64,000 nt of DNA from Nocardia nova SH22a (GCF_000523235.1 NZ_CP006850.1:4588001-4652000), one strand, 5' to 3'. Shown: positions 16,417 through 25,704, counted from the first letter of the stretch. Numbers and translations are program-made. The notes: generated by a model not told the origin, from the sequence alone.

Positions 16417-17172
16417 TCAGCGACGCAGTCGCCGCCCCGACCAGAGCAGGGCGGTGCTGGCGCCGTAGCTGATCAGGTGCCCGACGCTGATTCCGGCGCC
16501 CTGGAGCATATGTCCGGCGGGTTCCGGCGGCAGGCGCGTGCCGGTGACCACACTCGCGGCGACGATCGGCAGCGCCGGAGCCACGACCGGGCCCGCCCAG
16601 CGCGGATAGGCGGTGCGGCCGGTCGCCACCGCGGCGATCACCAGCGCCGACGCCGCGGCCGTCGCAATTCCGAAGGGCCAGTACGCGATTACGATCGCCC
16701 GGCCGAAATCGTCGGCCTGGCGCAGCAGCCGCCGCTTGACCCGCTCACCCTCGGGCGCCAGCTCCTCGGCGACGCGGTACGCCTCGGCCCAGTGGAAGAA
16801 GGTGCCGTGGATGAACGCCGGTGTCGCCCAGGCGCCCGCGAGCAGCAGCGCGGGCGGAAGCGACCGGGTGCGCCCGGCGGGGGCCAGCCCCTCGTGCAGA
16901 TGCCACGCGGCGGCCAGATAGAGCGGGGCGCCGAAGACGCCACACATCGCACCGGTGGTCAGCCGCGCGGTCGATGCCGGCAGCATCGAACCGACCTCGG
17001 GTTTCACGCCCGGCTCGCGCAGGATCGGATGGTTCTCCGGTTCGATCTTCGAACCGAGCAGAAGTACGTCGCCGATGGCGTAGAGCACCGACCCCGCCAC
17101 TCCGGCCAGCCCCGCCCACCGTACGAGTTTCGTGCGCCCCTGAAAGTGCCGACTAATACTCGATCGAGTCAT
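16417..17172 (-). CDS. Integral membrane protein, DUF6796-like
   Basis: The 251-residue product has about six hydrophobic segments (for example LAGVAGSVLYAIGDVLLLG, LPPALLLAGAWATPAFIHG and ATAAASALVIAAVATG) and the family-like feature GDVLLLGSKIE near the first segment. It resembles actinobacterial DUF6796 proteins; function unknown. It is located in the cytoplasmic membrane. It is divergent from the siderophore-interacting protein gene with an iron-box-like palindrome between them, so it might be iron-regulated. Confidence 0.75.
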   Translation of the reverse strand: MTRSSISRHFQGRTKLVRWAGLAGVAGSVLYAIGDVLLLGSKIEPENHPILREPGVKPEVGSMLPASTARLTTGAMCGVFGAPLYLAAAWHLHEGLAPAGRTRSLPPALLLAGAWATPAFIHGTFFHWAEAYRVAEELAPEGERVKRRLLRQADDFGRAIVIAYWPFGIATAAASALVIAAVATGRTAYPRWAGPVVAPALPIVAASVVTGTRLPPEPAGHMLQGAGISVGHLISYGASTALLWSGRRLRR

Positions 17173-17188
17173 ATTCACCACGGTAGCA

Positions 17189-17207
17189 TTTACTTAGGTT
17201 TACCTAA
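17189..17207. promoter_or_regulatory. Iron-box-like (IdeR/DtxR) site
   Basis: The 14-bp palindrome TTAGG-TTTA-CCTAA lies at 17194-17207. Taken as a 19-mer it matches the DtxR/IdeR consensus at 14 of 19 positions by eye. It lies 47 bp before the siderophore-interacting protein start and just upstream of the divergent membrane protein gene. Confidence 0.65.
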
Positions 17208-17254
17208 TATGATCGGGGCGAGAGGGCGTGTATCCGAATCGGCGAGGAGGACCG

Positions 17255-18139
17255 ATGGAATCGATCAAGGCCGGAATCAGGCAGCGAGCGCTCGGAAATC
17301 AACTGCTGTCACTGGAACTCACGGTAGCGCAGGTGGATTCGGTATCGCCCGGATTCACGCGAGTAACCCTCGAGGGTGCCGCCCTGGCCGGGTACACCGA
17401 TCCGCAGGCCGCCGACGCGTTCAAACTCATGCTGCCCGCGAATGCCGGGGCAGCGATCGAGGCTCCCGAGCGCGACGGTTCCGGACTCCCGGCCTGGTCG
17501 GGCGAGACCCCGCAGCCGGTGTTGCGCGCGTTCACGGTGCGCCTGTTCGATTCTGCGGCACGGCGATTGGCGTTCGACGTCGCCCGGCACGAGCAGGGTG
17601 TCAGTATCGATTGGCTCGCCTCGCTGCGGAACGGCGATACCGTGGCGCTGACCGGGATGCGGCCGGAGTGGGCGCTCGCCGACGGCGTCACCGACCATGT
17701 CCTGATCGGTGATCGCAGCGCCGTCCCCGCCATCGCGGCGATCATCGAAAGCCTCGGCGCCGAACACACCATCAGCGCGTATGTCGAACTGCCCGATCCC
17801 GCCGATATCGCTGTGCTGCCGCAACATCCGAACCTCACTCTGCGTGAGGTCGCCGAGATAGGCGGTGCCGTCCACGACACCCCCTCCTCGATCGCTGCGG
17901 GACGCCGCACCCAGGTATGGATCGCCGCCGAGGCGGCGCAGGTCCGCAAGATCCGTGCGCATGCCACCGAGGTGTGGGGTGTCGATCGCGCCGACATGCT
18001 CGCGCGCGCCTATTGGAAACTCGGAATCACCAGTACCGACAACGATTCGGCCGAACTCGTCGAATATCAGCGCGCGATCGCCGACGGCGCCGATATCTAC
18101 AGTCCGGAACTCGCCGAGGCGATCGAACTGGGTGTCTGA
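17255..18139 (+). CDS. Siderophore-interacting protein (ViuB-like FAD-binding ferric reductase)
   Basis: The 294-residue protein has the FAD-binding beta-barrel domain with the RAFTVRLFD motif (family form R-x-[FY]-T-x-R) near residue 93, then a C-terminal SIP domain with VWIAAEAAQVRKIRAH and a final AYWKLG segment. The family reduces ferric siderophores in the cytosol to release iron. A strong GAGGAGG site precedes the ATG. The DtxR/IdeR-like box upstream predicts derepression under iron limitation. An ABC-type ATPase gene overlaps its end. Confidence 0.92.
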   Translation: MESIKAGIRQRALGNQLLSLELTVAQVDSVSPGFTRVTLEGAALAGYTDPQAADAFKLMLPANAGAAIEAPERDGSGLPAWSGETPQPVLRAFTVRLFDSAARRLAFDVARHEQGVSIDWLASLRNGDTVALTGMRPEWALADGVTDHVLIGDRSAVPAIAAIIESLGAEHTISAYVELPDPADIAVLPQHPNLTLREVAEIGGAVHDTPSSIAAGRRTQVWIAAEAAQVRKIRAHATEVWGVDRADMLARAYWKLGITSTDNDSAELVEYQRAIADGADIYSPELAEAIELGV

Positions 18140-18863
18140 CACGAGCGCGTCCCGGCGCGGCGATACTGAGATCGTGACAGCCGAATTGCGTTCCCTCACC
18201 GTCGAGATCGACACCGACCGCTGGCGGGCGACGGTCCTGACGGGGGTCGATCTGCGCCTGCCCGCGGGGACCATCACCGCCCTGCTCGGCGGGCCCGGCG
18301 ACGGCAAGACAATGCTCGCCTACGCGCTCACCGGACGCCTGCCCGACTCGGCCCGCGCGACCGGCGACATCCTCGTCGACGGCCGAATCGGTTACGTCCC
18401 ACAGGACGGCATCGACGCCTTCACACCCGACCGAACCGTCGGCGAACAACTCCGCGCACTCGAACAACGGCACGGTTCGTGGACCGTCGAACAGGCATGC
18501 GCCGCGGCCTATTACCCGGCCGACGCCCTGGATCTGCCGCCGCAACACAATTCCGCCGGACAGATCCAACGCGCCGCGGTGGCCGCCGCCCTGCTCACCG
18601 CACCCGATATCCTCGTCGCGGACGGCCCGACATCATCACTGGACCGTGGAACCGCGTTCGCGGTCTGGAAATCGTTGCGCGAATACGCCGACGGCGGCGC
18701 GGCCCTGCTCGTCATCACCCACGACATCCCGCTGCTGACCGCCACCGGTTTCGCCGATCGCATCGCCGTGCTCGGCAAGGGCCGCATCCTGGCCGACGGG
18801 ACGCTCGCCGAACTGTCCTCCTCCGCCGATCCCCGGGTGAACATGTACTTCCGCGGATTCTGA
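18132..18863 (+). CDS. Orphan ABC transporter ATPase-like protein lacking the catalytic Glu
   Basis: This protein has a Walker A motif (GGPGDGKT), a Q-loop PQDGIDAFTP of the oligopeptide/nickel type, a weak signature SAGQIQRA and an H-loop VITHD. The residue after the Walker B Asp is Gly (ADGPTSSLD), where active ABC ATPases have Glu, so ATP hydrolysis may be impaired. A GTG at 18132 overlaps the upstream stop by eight bases; 18174 is an alternative start. No permease gene is adjacent. Context suggests a link to iron uptake, but partners are unknown. Confidence 0.8.
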   Translation: MSDTSASRRGDTEIVTAELRSLTVEIDTDRWRATVLTGVDLRLPAGTITALLGGPGDGKTMLAYALTGRLPDSARATGDILVDGRIGYVPQDGIDAFTPDRTVGEQLRALEQRHGSWTVEQACAAAYYPADALDLPPQHNSAGQIQRAAVAAALLTAPDILVADGPTSSLDRGTAFAVWKSLREYADGGAALLVITHDIPLLTATGFADRIAVLGKGRILADGTLAELSSSADPRVNMYFRGF

Positions 18864-18937
18864 CCGTAGTTCCCGATGGATGGGTAGCCGGATCGCTCAG
18901 GGCCTTGCGGGCAGCGGGGATTCTGACGCGGCCGACG

Positions 18938-20869
18938 TTATGACACCGCCCTCGGCACCGGCGTGCGGTCCAGCCAGGCCGCGAAGGCGTCGAAGGTGAA
19001 CGGGCGGCCGAGGAAATCGGTCACCAGATCGGCTGCGTCGCGCGAGCCGCCGGGGGCGAGGATGCGGTCTCGATAGCGTTGCGCCACAGTGGGATCGAAC
19101 AGGTTGGCGGCGTCGAAGGCGGAATACAGGTCCTTGGCGATCACCTGGCTCCACAGGTAGGTGTAGTAGCCGGAGGTGTAGCCCGCGAGATGGCCGAACG
19201 AGGCCTGGAAATGGGTGTGCGGGGGAAGGGCTATCGGGCTGTAGCGGCTCAGTGTGCCGACGACCGTCGCGTCGTGGTCGGCGGGGCGGTCCCGGTGCAG
19301 CAGATAGGACAACTCGGCGTAACCGAGTTGGGTCAGCACCCCGATCCCCTTGCCGAAATCCTTCGCCGCCCGCATCCGATCCACCAGATCGGCGGGAATG
19401 GGCGTGCCGGTCTCGTCGATGGCGAACGTTCGCAGAATCGTTGCGTCCCAGGCCCACTCCTCGAGCATCTGCGACGGCGCCTCGACGAAATCCCATTCGG
19501 TGGCGACTCCGGAGAAGCGCGCCCACTCCTGCCGCCCGCCCAGGACGTGATGGATCAGATGCCCGAATTCGTGGAACAGGGTGACCACATGCTGGTGCTC
19601 CATCAGGCCCCGGGAGAAGTTGCACACCAGCACACCTTCGGGCAGCAACCGGCCGGTGATCCCGCCGACGAGATCGAACTGGGCGGCGTGTTTGTACTTG
19701 CCCTCGCGCGGATGCAGATCGAGGTAGATGCGCCCGCGCCGTTCACCGTCGGCGTAGACGTCGTAGACGGTGACATCCTCGTGCCAGCGGGGCACGTCGA
19801 CGGGACGGTACTCGAGACCGAACAGGCGGCCCGTGACGTCCAGCAGACCTGCCCGCACGCGCTGGAAATCGAAGTACCGCCGCACATCCCGGGCGTCGAC
19901 GTCGTACTGCTCACGCCGGACCAGCTCGGTGTAGTAGGCGGTTTCGCTGCGGTCGATCTCCGTGGCGGCGGGATCGTCCTCGCGGCGGCGCCCGAGCAGG
20001 GTGTCGAGGTCGCGGCGGCCCGCGGCTTCGGCGGCCGCGGCGATGCGCTCGATGAACTCGCCGATCGCCTCTCCGCTGCCGATCATCTTGACCTCGGCGT
20101 CGTAATCGGGCCATCCGGAGTAGCCGAGCAGCCGGGCCTTCTCGTCACGCAGCTCGAGCATCTCGTGGAGCACGGCGTCGTTGTCCGGCCAGCCGCGCGA
20201 CAGGAATTCGACGGTGAGATCGCGGCGCGCGGCGGCGTCGCGGGCGTAGGTGCGAAACGGCAGCGAGTCCGGATAGTCGGTGGTGACCGTGACGAGTCCG
20301 TCCTCGGCCGCTGGATGGTCGGCGACGAAATCGGCGGGCAGCCCGTCGAGCTGTTCCGCCGTGAGGCGGACGCTGCGCACATCGTCGCGGATCGTCTTGC
20401 CGAATTCCTGTTCGAGCACGGTCAGCCGCTCGGAGATCTCGCGCAGCCGGGCACGGACCCGGTCGTCGCGGTCCACGCCGCTGCGCCGGAAATCGCGCAG
20501 GACGTGGTCGCGCATGCGCAGTGCCGCCTCGTCACAGCCCGCGGTGCCGGTGGCCGCGACGATCTCGTAGAGCGCGCGGTCCAGATCGCGATCGGTCGTC
20601 GCCCGTTCGACCTCTTGGACCAGTTCGTCGGCGAGTTGCCGCACATCGGGGTCCGGGTGAACCTCGGCGAACAGATGGGCGGCGGAACCCGCTCCGCGCA
20701 GGGCGATATCGGCGTCGTTCCACAGCTCGAGCACACCGGCGGTGTCCCGGACGGTGCCGTCTTTCAGCCGCTCCAATGTCTGCGCCGCGGTCCGGAGGCC
20801 GCCCCGCGCATGCTCGTCGAGCCACGTCCGCCACTCGTCCGACGGTAGGGCCAGAGGTTCACGACTCAT
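18938..20869 (-). CDS. M3 family metallopeptidase (thimet oligopeptidase/dipeptidyl carboxypeptidase type)
   Basis: The 643-residue protein carries the zinc motif HEFGH within TLFHEFGHLIHHVLGG, typical of the M3 family, followed by a downstream EAPSQMLEEW helix that supplies the third ligand. No signal peptide is seen, so it is cytosolic and would trim short peptides. The ATG at 20869 (MSREPLALPS) is chosen; the upstream extension of 42 codons reads as non-coding. It is monocistronic and ends close to the convergent ABC-type gene. Confidence 0.93.
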   Translation of the reverse strand: MSREPLALPSDEWRTWLDEHARGGLRTAAQTLERLKDGTVRDTAGVLELWNDADIALRGAGSAAHLFAEVHPDPDVRQLADELVQEVERATTDRDLDRALYEIVAATGTAGCDEAALRMRDHVLRDFRRSGVDRDDRVRARLREISERLTVLEQEFGKTIRDDVRSVRLTAEQLDGLPADFVADHPAAEDGLVTVTTDYPDSLPFRTYARDAAARRDLTVEFLSRGWPDNDAVLHEMLELRDEKARLLGYSGWPDYDAEVKMIGSGEAIGEFIERIAAAAEAAGRRDLDTLLGRRREDDPAATEIDRSETAYYTELVRREQYDVDARDVRRYFDFQRVRAGLLDVTGRLFGLEYRPVDVPRWHEDVTVYDVYADGERRGRIYLDLHPREGKYKHAAQFDLVGGITGRLLPEGVLVCNFSRGLMEHQHVVTLFHEFGHLIHHVLGGRQEWARFSGVATEWDFVEAPSQMLEEWAWDATILRTFAIDETGTPIPADLVDRMRAAKDFGKGIGVLTQLGYAELSYLLHRDRPADHDATVVGTLSRYSPIALPPHTHFQASFGHLAGYTSGYYTYLWSQVIAKDLYSAFDAANLFDPTVAQRYRDRILAPGGSRDAADLVTDFLGRPFTFDAFAAWLDRTPVPRAVS

Positions 20870-21164
20870 TCCTCGACTGTAATCACCTATTCCGCGACAG
20901 GCCGTCCGGTCCGGCCATATTCCGGGGAGGACGGAGCCATCCGCACCTGCCCGGCCGACGTTGGTGCGGGCGCGAGTCTGTCGGTACCCCGCCACGACAC
21001 GATCGTTCGTCAGTCGGCAGCCCCGCCCATGACCAGCCCGCGCACGTAGCGCGGGACACCGTGCGTCGCAAGCGATCCTGCCGTGACACGTCCCGCCACC
21101 GTGCCGGTCACGTCAGGACGCCGGACCCGGGCAGGACATCGGTCACGCCATCACGCCGGTCAGG
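20870..21164. other. Intergenic region
   Basis: About 295 bp between the M3 peptidase start and the esterase stop hold no convincing gene. Short imperfect direct repeats around GGACATCGG lie close to the esterase stop. Confidence 0.4.
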
Positions 21165-22088
21165 TCAGGACATCGGCTGCGTCACCGTCGCCAGCCACCG
21201 GCGAGCACGCGCGTGGAAATCACGGGTGATCCCCGCCCCCGGCGCCCAGCTGTCGAAGCCGTGCGGTGCACCGGGCACGATATCGACCTCTACCGGCACA
21301 CCGGCCGCGCGCAGGCGGTCGGCGTAGGCCAGATCCTCCGCGTGGAACAGGTCGATCTCCCCCACCCCGATCCAGGTCGGTGGCTGTCCGGTCACCTCGC
21401 CGCGCGCCGCCACCGCGAACTCCGGAACGCGCGAATTCCCCGGCTCCGCACCGAGATAGCCGCGCCAGCCGTATCGGTTCTCGCGATTGCTCCAGCCGAA
21501 GTGCTTCATCGCGTGCAGATCGTCGCGGACGGCGGTGCGGTCGTCGAGCATCGGCGCGCTCAGCCACAGAGCCACTGGGCGCGGACCGCCCTGGGCCACC
21601 AGCCGCTGACTCAGGCACGCCGCGAGACCACCGCCCGCGCTCTGCCCGCCGAGCACCACCCGCGCGGGATCGACCCCGAACCGGGCGGCATTGCGCTGCA
21701 ACCACATCCACGCGACCCAGCAGTCGTCCAACGGAATCGGGAACGAATGTTCCGGTGCGAGACGGTAATCCACGGACACCACCGTCAGCCCCAGTTCACG
21801 GGCCGTGACGGCGCAGAAGGTGTCGTCCTGGGCCGGGCTGCCGAGCACGAACCCGCCACCGTGGATCCACACCAGTGCCGCGCCCGTGGTCGCTCGGGCG
21901 GGACGATAAACGCGCAAGGGAACCCGGCCCGCGGCCGAGTCGTCGATGTCGACCCCGGACACCCGGCGTCCGGGACGATGTGCGGCCCCCAGCCGCAACA
22001 ACCGCAGCGCCCACCGCCGACCGATCGGCAGGGGCGGCAGCAGACGCAGCGGGCCACGCAGTTCCGGCGCCACCAAGGACAGATCCAT
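21165..22088 (-). CDS. Alpha/beta hydrolase fold-3 esterase (HSL family)
   Basis: This 307-residue protein has the hormone-sensitive-lipase-family oxyanion motif HGGGFVLGS near residue 75, the nucleophile GGQSAGGGLA near 145 and a distal GAPHGFDSW. The family hydrolyses short- to medium-chain esters. There is no signal peptide. It stands alone, with a 200-bp untranslated stretch before the next gene on the plus strand. The physiological ester is not deducible. Confidence 0.93.
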   Translation of the reverse strand: MDLSLVAPELRGPLRLLPPLPIGRRWALRLLRLGAAHRPGRRVSGVDIDDSAAGRVPLRVYRPARATTGAALVWIHGGGFVLGSPAQDDTFCAVTARELGLTVVSVDYRLAPEHSFPIPLDDCWVAWMWLQRNAARFGVDPARVVLGGQSAGGGLAACLSQRLVAQGGPRPVALWLSAPMLDDRTAVRDDLHAMKHFGWSNRENRYGWRGYLGAEPGNSRVPEFAVAARGEVTGQPPTWIGVGEIDLFHAEDLAYADRLRAAGVPVEVDIVPGAPHGFDSWAPGAGITRDFHARARRWLATVTQPMS

Positions 22089-22292
22089 ACCGACTCCTCA
22101 TCGAGTTGCCCGCACCGTACCGCGCCGGGCCTCCGCGCGTGCCGACAAGGCGATACCGGTCCTTCAGCGCGACGAACACGTGGTCACCCTCCGGCAGGAT
22201 CACAGCGCGATTCGGAAGTCCGCACGTCCCCGGTTCTCCGGGAATTTGCCGAATATCGCCTGCAGACCGCGGCGCCGGACGACGATGGGGTG

Positions 22293-22805
22293 GTGACTCA
22301 TCGCGAGCCCCGGCCCGAGGCCACCTTGTCGACCGCGCGGCATCGAGGTCGCGCGGTACACCGGGCGTGGCTCGAGACACTGGGGCCCGGCGAGCGGTCG
22401 GCGGTGCTGGCGTGGGCCGCGTTCACGGCGACCTTCGGCGCCACGCGGGCTCTCACCCACTGGATCCGCGCCGGACACGGCCCCGCCGGTGGCGGAATAA
22501 CCTTGGGCGGCAGACACTTTCACCACTACAATATCGGAATCGCGATGCTCGCGACGGTGGGCGCGGTGGCGGTGCGGGGAACCGAGCGTGCCCGTCGGCA
22601 TCCGCTGGTGGCCACGTCCTATGGTGCGGGTTGCGCACTCATCGTCGACGAGTTGGCACTGCTGCTGGATCTCGAGGATGTGTACTGGGCACGCCAAGGG
22701 CGCACCAGCGTCGACACGGCGGTGCTGGTGATCGGCGTGGGCGGCCTGACCACCGCGGGATTCGAATTCTGGCCGCGCGCCCATCGCGCCCTGCGGGGCC
22801 GTTGA
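22293..22805 (+). CDS. Integral membrane protein with His-rich HFHHYNIG motif
   Basis: The product of about 170 residues has hydrophobic segments at SAVLAWAAFTATFGATRAL, NIGIAMLATVGAVAV, GAGCALIVDELALLLDL and TAVLVIGVGGLTTAG. The motif GRHFHHYNIG joins the first two and is shared, as far as I recall, by actinobacterial small membrane proteins of unknown function. The histidines could bind metal. GTG at 22293 or 22290 is the likely start; the ribosome site is weak. There is no clear operon partner. Confidence 0.65.
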   Translation: MTHREPRPEATLSTARHRGRAVHRAWLETLGPGERSAVLAWAAFTATFGATRALTHWIRAGHGPAGGGITLGGRHFHHYNIGIAMLATVGAVAVRGTERARRHPLVATSYGAGCALIVDELALLLDLEDVYWARQGRTSVDTAVLVIGVGGLTTAGFEFWPRAHRALRGR

Positions 22806-22957
22806 CCTGGCGGCAGCGGCCTGACGCCGACGTACCGCCCCGCTGGGCGACGGCGCGGTGGGCGGTGTCGGTTGCCCCTTTCTCTCGGGGCGAGTGTTCG
22901 GGTGTGGTGACCGGCTGCGGGCGGTGCCGCTCACGCGCCCGGAACCAGATCCTTGCC

Positions 22958-23341
22958 TCACCCCGATCCGACGATGCGGACGGTCTGCGGCCCCAGCCAG
23001 CGGGAGCGGGCGGGGATGACGGCGAGCAGGCTTCTGCGTCGGGCCAGGGTGATGGCGTGGGTTCCGGCGCCGAAGGGCAGGTGGCGCCAGGTCCAGTTGC
23101 AGCCGTGCGGGGCGAGCAGCATGGCGGTCTGGGCGAAGTCGGCGTGTTCGACCTGTTCGCCGTCGACGAAGATTCCCACCATGATCGAGCTGACGAGCGC
23201 GGGGGCCAGGGTTCCGTCGCACACCACGTGCACGGTGCCGTCGCGGCCCACATAGTGCGCGGCCCAGTCCAGGACCGCGCGGCGGCGGGACGCCCGGCCG
23301 GTGACCAGTGCGACGACCTCGGACTCGTACCGCGCAGTCAT
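22958..23341 (-). CDS. Hypothetical protein, weakly universal-stress-protein-like
   Basis: The 127-residue protein begins YESEVVALVTGRASRRRAVLDWAAHYV, which recalls the first beta-alpha unit of UspA proteins, followed by VHVVCDG. No nucleotide-binding glycine motif is evident later. Its ATG lies one base after the thiolase stop on the same strand, so it is the last gene of the leftward catabolic operon. The family assignment is tentative. Confidence 0.6.
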   Translation of the reverse strand: MTARYESEVVALVTGRASRRRAVLDWAAHYVGRDGTVHVVCDGTLAPALVSSIMVGIFVDGEQVEHADFAQTAMLLAPHGCNWTWRHLPFGAGTHAITLARRRSLLAVIPARSRWLGPQTVRIVGSG

Positions 23342-23342
23342 A

Positions 23343-24503
23343 TCAGTCGCGTGGCCCCTCGAGGAGAGTGACCGCCGACACCGCCGTGGGCCCGCCCAGG
23401 TTGTGCGCCAAGCCGATTCGCGCCCCGTCGACCTGGTTGACGGCCGTGCCGCGCAACTGCTCGAACAGTTCCACGCACTGCGCCACCCCGGTCGCGCCCG
23501 GCGGATGCCCCTTGGATTTCAGGCCGCCGCTGGGATTCACCGGCAGCGCACCGCCCACACTCGTGGCCTGGGTGTCGAGGAGTTTGCACGCCTCGAATCG
23601 GTCGGCGAAACCGAGATCCTCGTAGCTGATCAGTTCGACGCCGGTGAAGAAGTCGTGCACCTCGGCCACGTCGACGTCGGCGGGAGTCAGCCCGGCCATC
23701 GCGAAGGCGCGCTTGGCCGCACGCACCGTGGCCGGAAAGGTGGTCATATCCCGTTTGTGCTGGTGCATCACCGAATCCAGGCCCAGGCCCACCCCGCGAA
23801 TCCACACCGGGCGATCGGTGTAGCGATCCACCACGTCCTCGGCGGCCAGGATCAGCGCGGCGGCGCCGTCGCTCTGCGGCGCGCAGTCGTAGAGTCCGAA
23901 CGGGTCGACCACCACCGGGGCGGCCAGCGCCTGTTCGACGGTGATCTCGAAACGCAATCGCGCCTTGGGATTCGACACACCGTGCCGGTGGTTCTTCGCC
24001 GCGATCATCGCCAGATGCTCACGCCCGGCCGGTGATTCGTGCAGATACCGCGCGACGTGCAGGGCGAAACCCGCCGGTGCGATCAGTCCGAGCGGATAGT
24101 CCCAGGCCATATCGCGGGCCATCGCCTCCCACTCCCACACCATGTCCTTCGACGCGGTCTCGCGCACCTTGTCCGCACCGATCACCAAGGCCACATCGCA
24201 GGCGCCGGAGGCGATACCGTACAGGGCGTTGCGGACTGCGTCATTGCCTGTGGCACAGGAGTTCTCGACCCGCGTCACGGGCAGGTCCGGCAGACCCAGC
24301 ACATCGGCGAGGATGCCGGAGGGAAACCCGTCGGGCGTACCCATCGCCCCGAACCAGGCCGCGTCCAGATCGGCCTTGACGAACCCCTTGTCCACCGACG
24401 TCGCACAATCGGCGAACGCCATCGGCAGCAGATCCTTGATACCCAGCGCGAAATGCTCGGCGAACGGAGTCATTCCGGCGCCGACCAACGCCACCTTCCT
24501 CAT
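23343..24503 (-). CDS. Thiolase / lipid-transfer-type acetyl-CoA acyltransferase
   Basis: This 386-residue thiolase of the SCP-x/Ltp class has an active cysteine in NSCATG near residue 86, the motif DVAEVHDFF near 285 and the His motif GGLKSKGHPPGATG near 337. It would cleave a 3-ketoacyl-CoA with CoA. Its ATG overlaps the stop of the KS-like/DUF35 gene as ATGA. In actinobacterial sterol and isoprenoid catabolism such thiolases work with DUF35 partners; here the upstream gene may play that role. Confidence 0.93.
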   Translation of the reverse strand: MRKVALVGAGMTPFAEHFALGIKDLLPMAFADCATSVDKGFVKADLDAAWFGAMGTPDGFPSGILADVLGLPDLPVTRVENSCATGNDAVRNALYGIASGACDVALVIGADKVRETASKDMVWEWEAMARDMAWDYPLGLIAPAGFALHVARYLHESPAGREHLAMIAAKNHRHGVSNPKARLRFEITVEQALAAPVVVDPFGLYDCAPQSDGAAALILAAEDVVDRYTDRPVWIRGVGLGLDSVMHQHKRDMTTFPATVRAAKRAFAMAGLTPADVDVAEVHDFFTGVELISYEDLGFADRFEACKLLDTQATSVGGALPVNPSGGLKSKGHPPGATGVAQCVELFEQLRGTAVNQVDGARIGLAHNLGGPTAVSAVTLLEGPRD

Positions 24504-25687
24504 GCCGCCTCCATCTCCGGCTCGAACGCATATCCGTAATCCGGCACGCCCGAGCGAACCGCCACCCGGCGCAACACCATTCGGCCCCGGTCGCCGATGT
24601 GGACGGTGCCCGGGTCGGTGCCGGTGACCTTCACCAGAGCCCGCACGTCGACCTCGTCGAGTTCGACGATCACCAGGGAATACGGGGTGCGCAGGCCCGG
24701 CACCGGCACGTGCACGGTGACCGCGGTGTACACGGTTCCGGTGCGCGGCAACGGAATCAGCGCGTAGTCGGTGCTGAGACCGCCGTCGTCGCCCAGACGG
24801 TAGCGCGGCGGGAAGTCCAGATCCTCGTGGCCGGGATGGCGTCCGGCCTCCCAGCGCACCTTGGCCTCGAAGGCACGTTCGTAGGCCGCCAGCGAGATCG
24901 GGATGTCGGCGCCGGGTACCGCCACGGCGTCGGGTTCGGCGCGGACCGCGGGCTCGCGCCGATACACCTTCACCGGCCCGGCGGACACGGTGACACCCGA
25001 CAGGCTGGCCTGCTCGACCCCGACGAGCAGGCCCGCCTGTCCCCAATCGGCCAGTGCCGCAAGGGCGAACAGGCTCGATCCGGCTCCGGTCGTCGGCAAT
25101 CGCGGTGGATCACCGACGCACAGTTGCGCGGCCCGCTCGTGGTCTACCCCCGCCACGATCACCGGCGTGTCCACCCACGCCACCGCCAGCGACGCGACCA
25201 GGCCGCGTTCGTGCAGCAGCCGCGGATCGCCGTAGTCGTGCACGTCGCCGGTGGCGTTGCGGGTGCGCACCGGAAGGCTGCGCGCCACCCGGGCCGCCGT
25301 CCGCACCGCCAGCCCGCGCTCGGCGACCAGGGCGGCGGCCGCGCCCGCCGGATCCAGGTCCACGCCGATGATCAGCGTGCGCGGCCGCGCGGAGCTCAGC
25401 GCGTCGAGGGTGGCCGGTGCGCCGCCGAGCCGCTCGATCACCTCGAGTTCCGGATCCAGCCCCAGCCCGGCCAGCAGCACCGCGGCATTACTGCTCTCGA
25501 GCAGTGGCAGATCCCGGCTCACGACCACCACGCGCTCGACGTAGGCGGTGGCGCGGGGCGCACCCGACAGGGCGGCTCGCCCGGCCTCCACGGCCAGGGT
25601 CACCGCATCCTCGTCGTCACCGGGCACCCGCCCGCGCGGCCCGCCCCAGCATGGCAGATAGGTTCCGATCGACGCGACACAGGGCAT
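24500..25687 (-). CDS. KS/HMG-CoA-synthase-like domain fused to a C-terminal OB-fold DUF35 domain
   Basis: The 395-residue protein has an N-terminal ketosynthase III/HMG-CoA-synthase-like domain (ASIGTYLPCWGG at the start, STG-type repeats to about residue 250) and a C-terminal acyl-CoA-associated OB domain (FPPRYRLGDDGG, then TVYTAVTVHVPVPGLRTPYSLVIVELDE). At the expected catalytic Cys site it reads ERLGGAPATLDAL, so condensation is unlikely. The CxxC zinc ribbon of many DUF35 proteins is also missing. It is coupled on both sides to CoA-metabolism genes and is probably a structural partner of the adjacent thiolase. Confidence 0.82.
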   Translation of the reverse strand: MPCVASIGTYLPCWGGPRGRVPGDDEDAVTLAVEAGRAALSGAPRATAYVERVVVVSRDLPLLESSNAAVLLAGLGLDPELEVIERLGGAPATLDALSSARPRTLIIGVDLDPAGAAAALVAERGLAVRTAARVARSLPVRTRNATGDVHDYGDPRLLHERGLVASLAVAWVDTPVIVAGVDHERAAQLCVGDPPRLPTTGAGSSLFALAALADWGQAGLLVGVEQASLSGVTVSAGPVKVYRREPAVRAEPDAVAVPGADIPISLAAYERAFEAKVRWEAGRHPGHEDLDFPPRYRLGDDGGLSTDYALIPLPRTGTVYTAVTVHVPVPGLRTPYSLVIVELDEVDVRALVKVTGTDPGTVHIGDRGRMVLRRVAVRSGVPDYGYAFEPEMEAA

Positions 25688-25704
25688 TCGATCCGCCTTT
25701 CGGA

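Noticed and set aside
19079..20848. A 589-codon open frame on the plus strand
   Set aside because: It is the antisense of the M3 peptidase gene, whose HEFGH motif and codon bias are clear.
20995..22088. Insertion-sequence remnant near short GGACATCGG repeats
   Set aside because: The repeats are short and local to the esterase stop; there are no inverted ends or transposase fragments.
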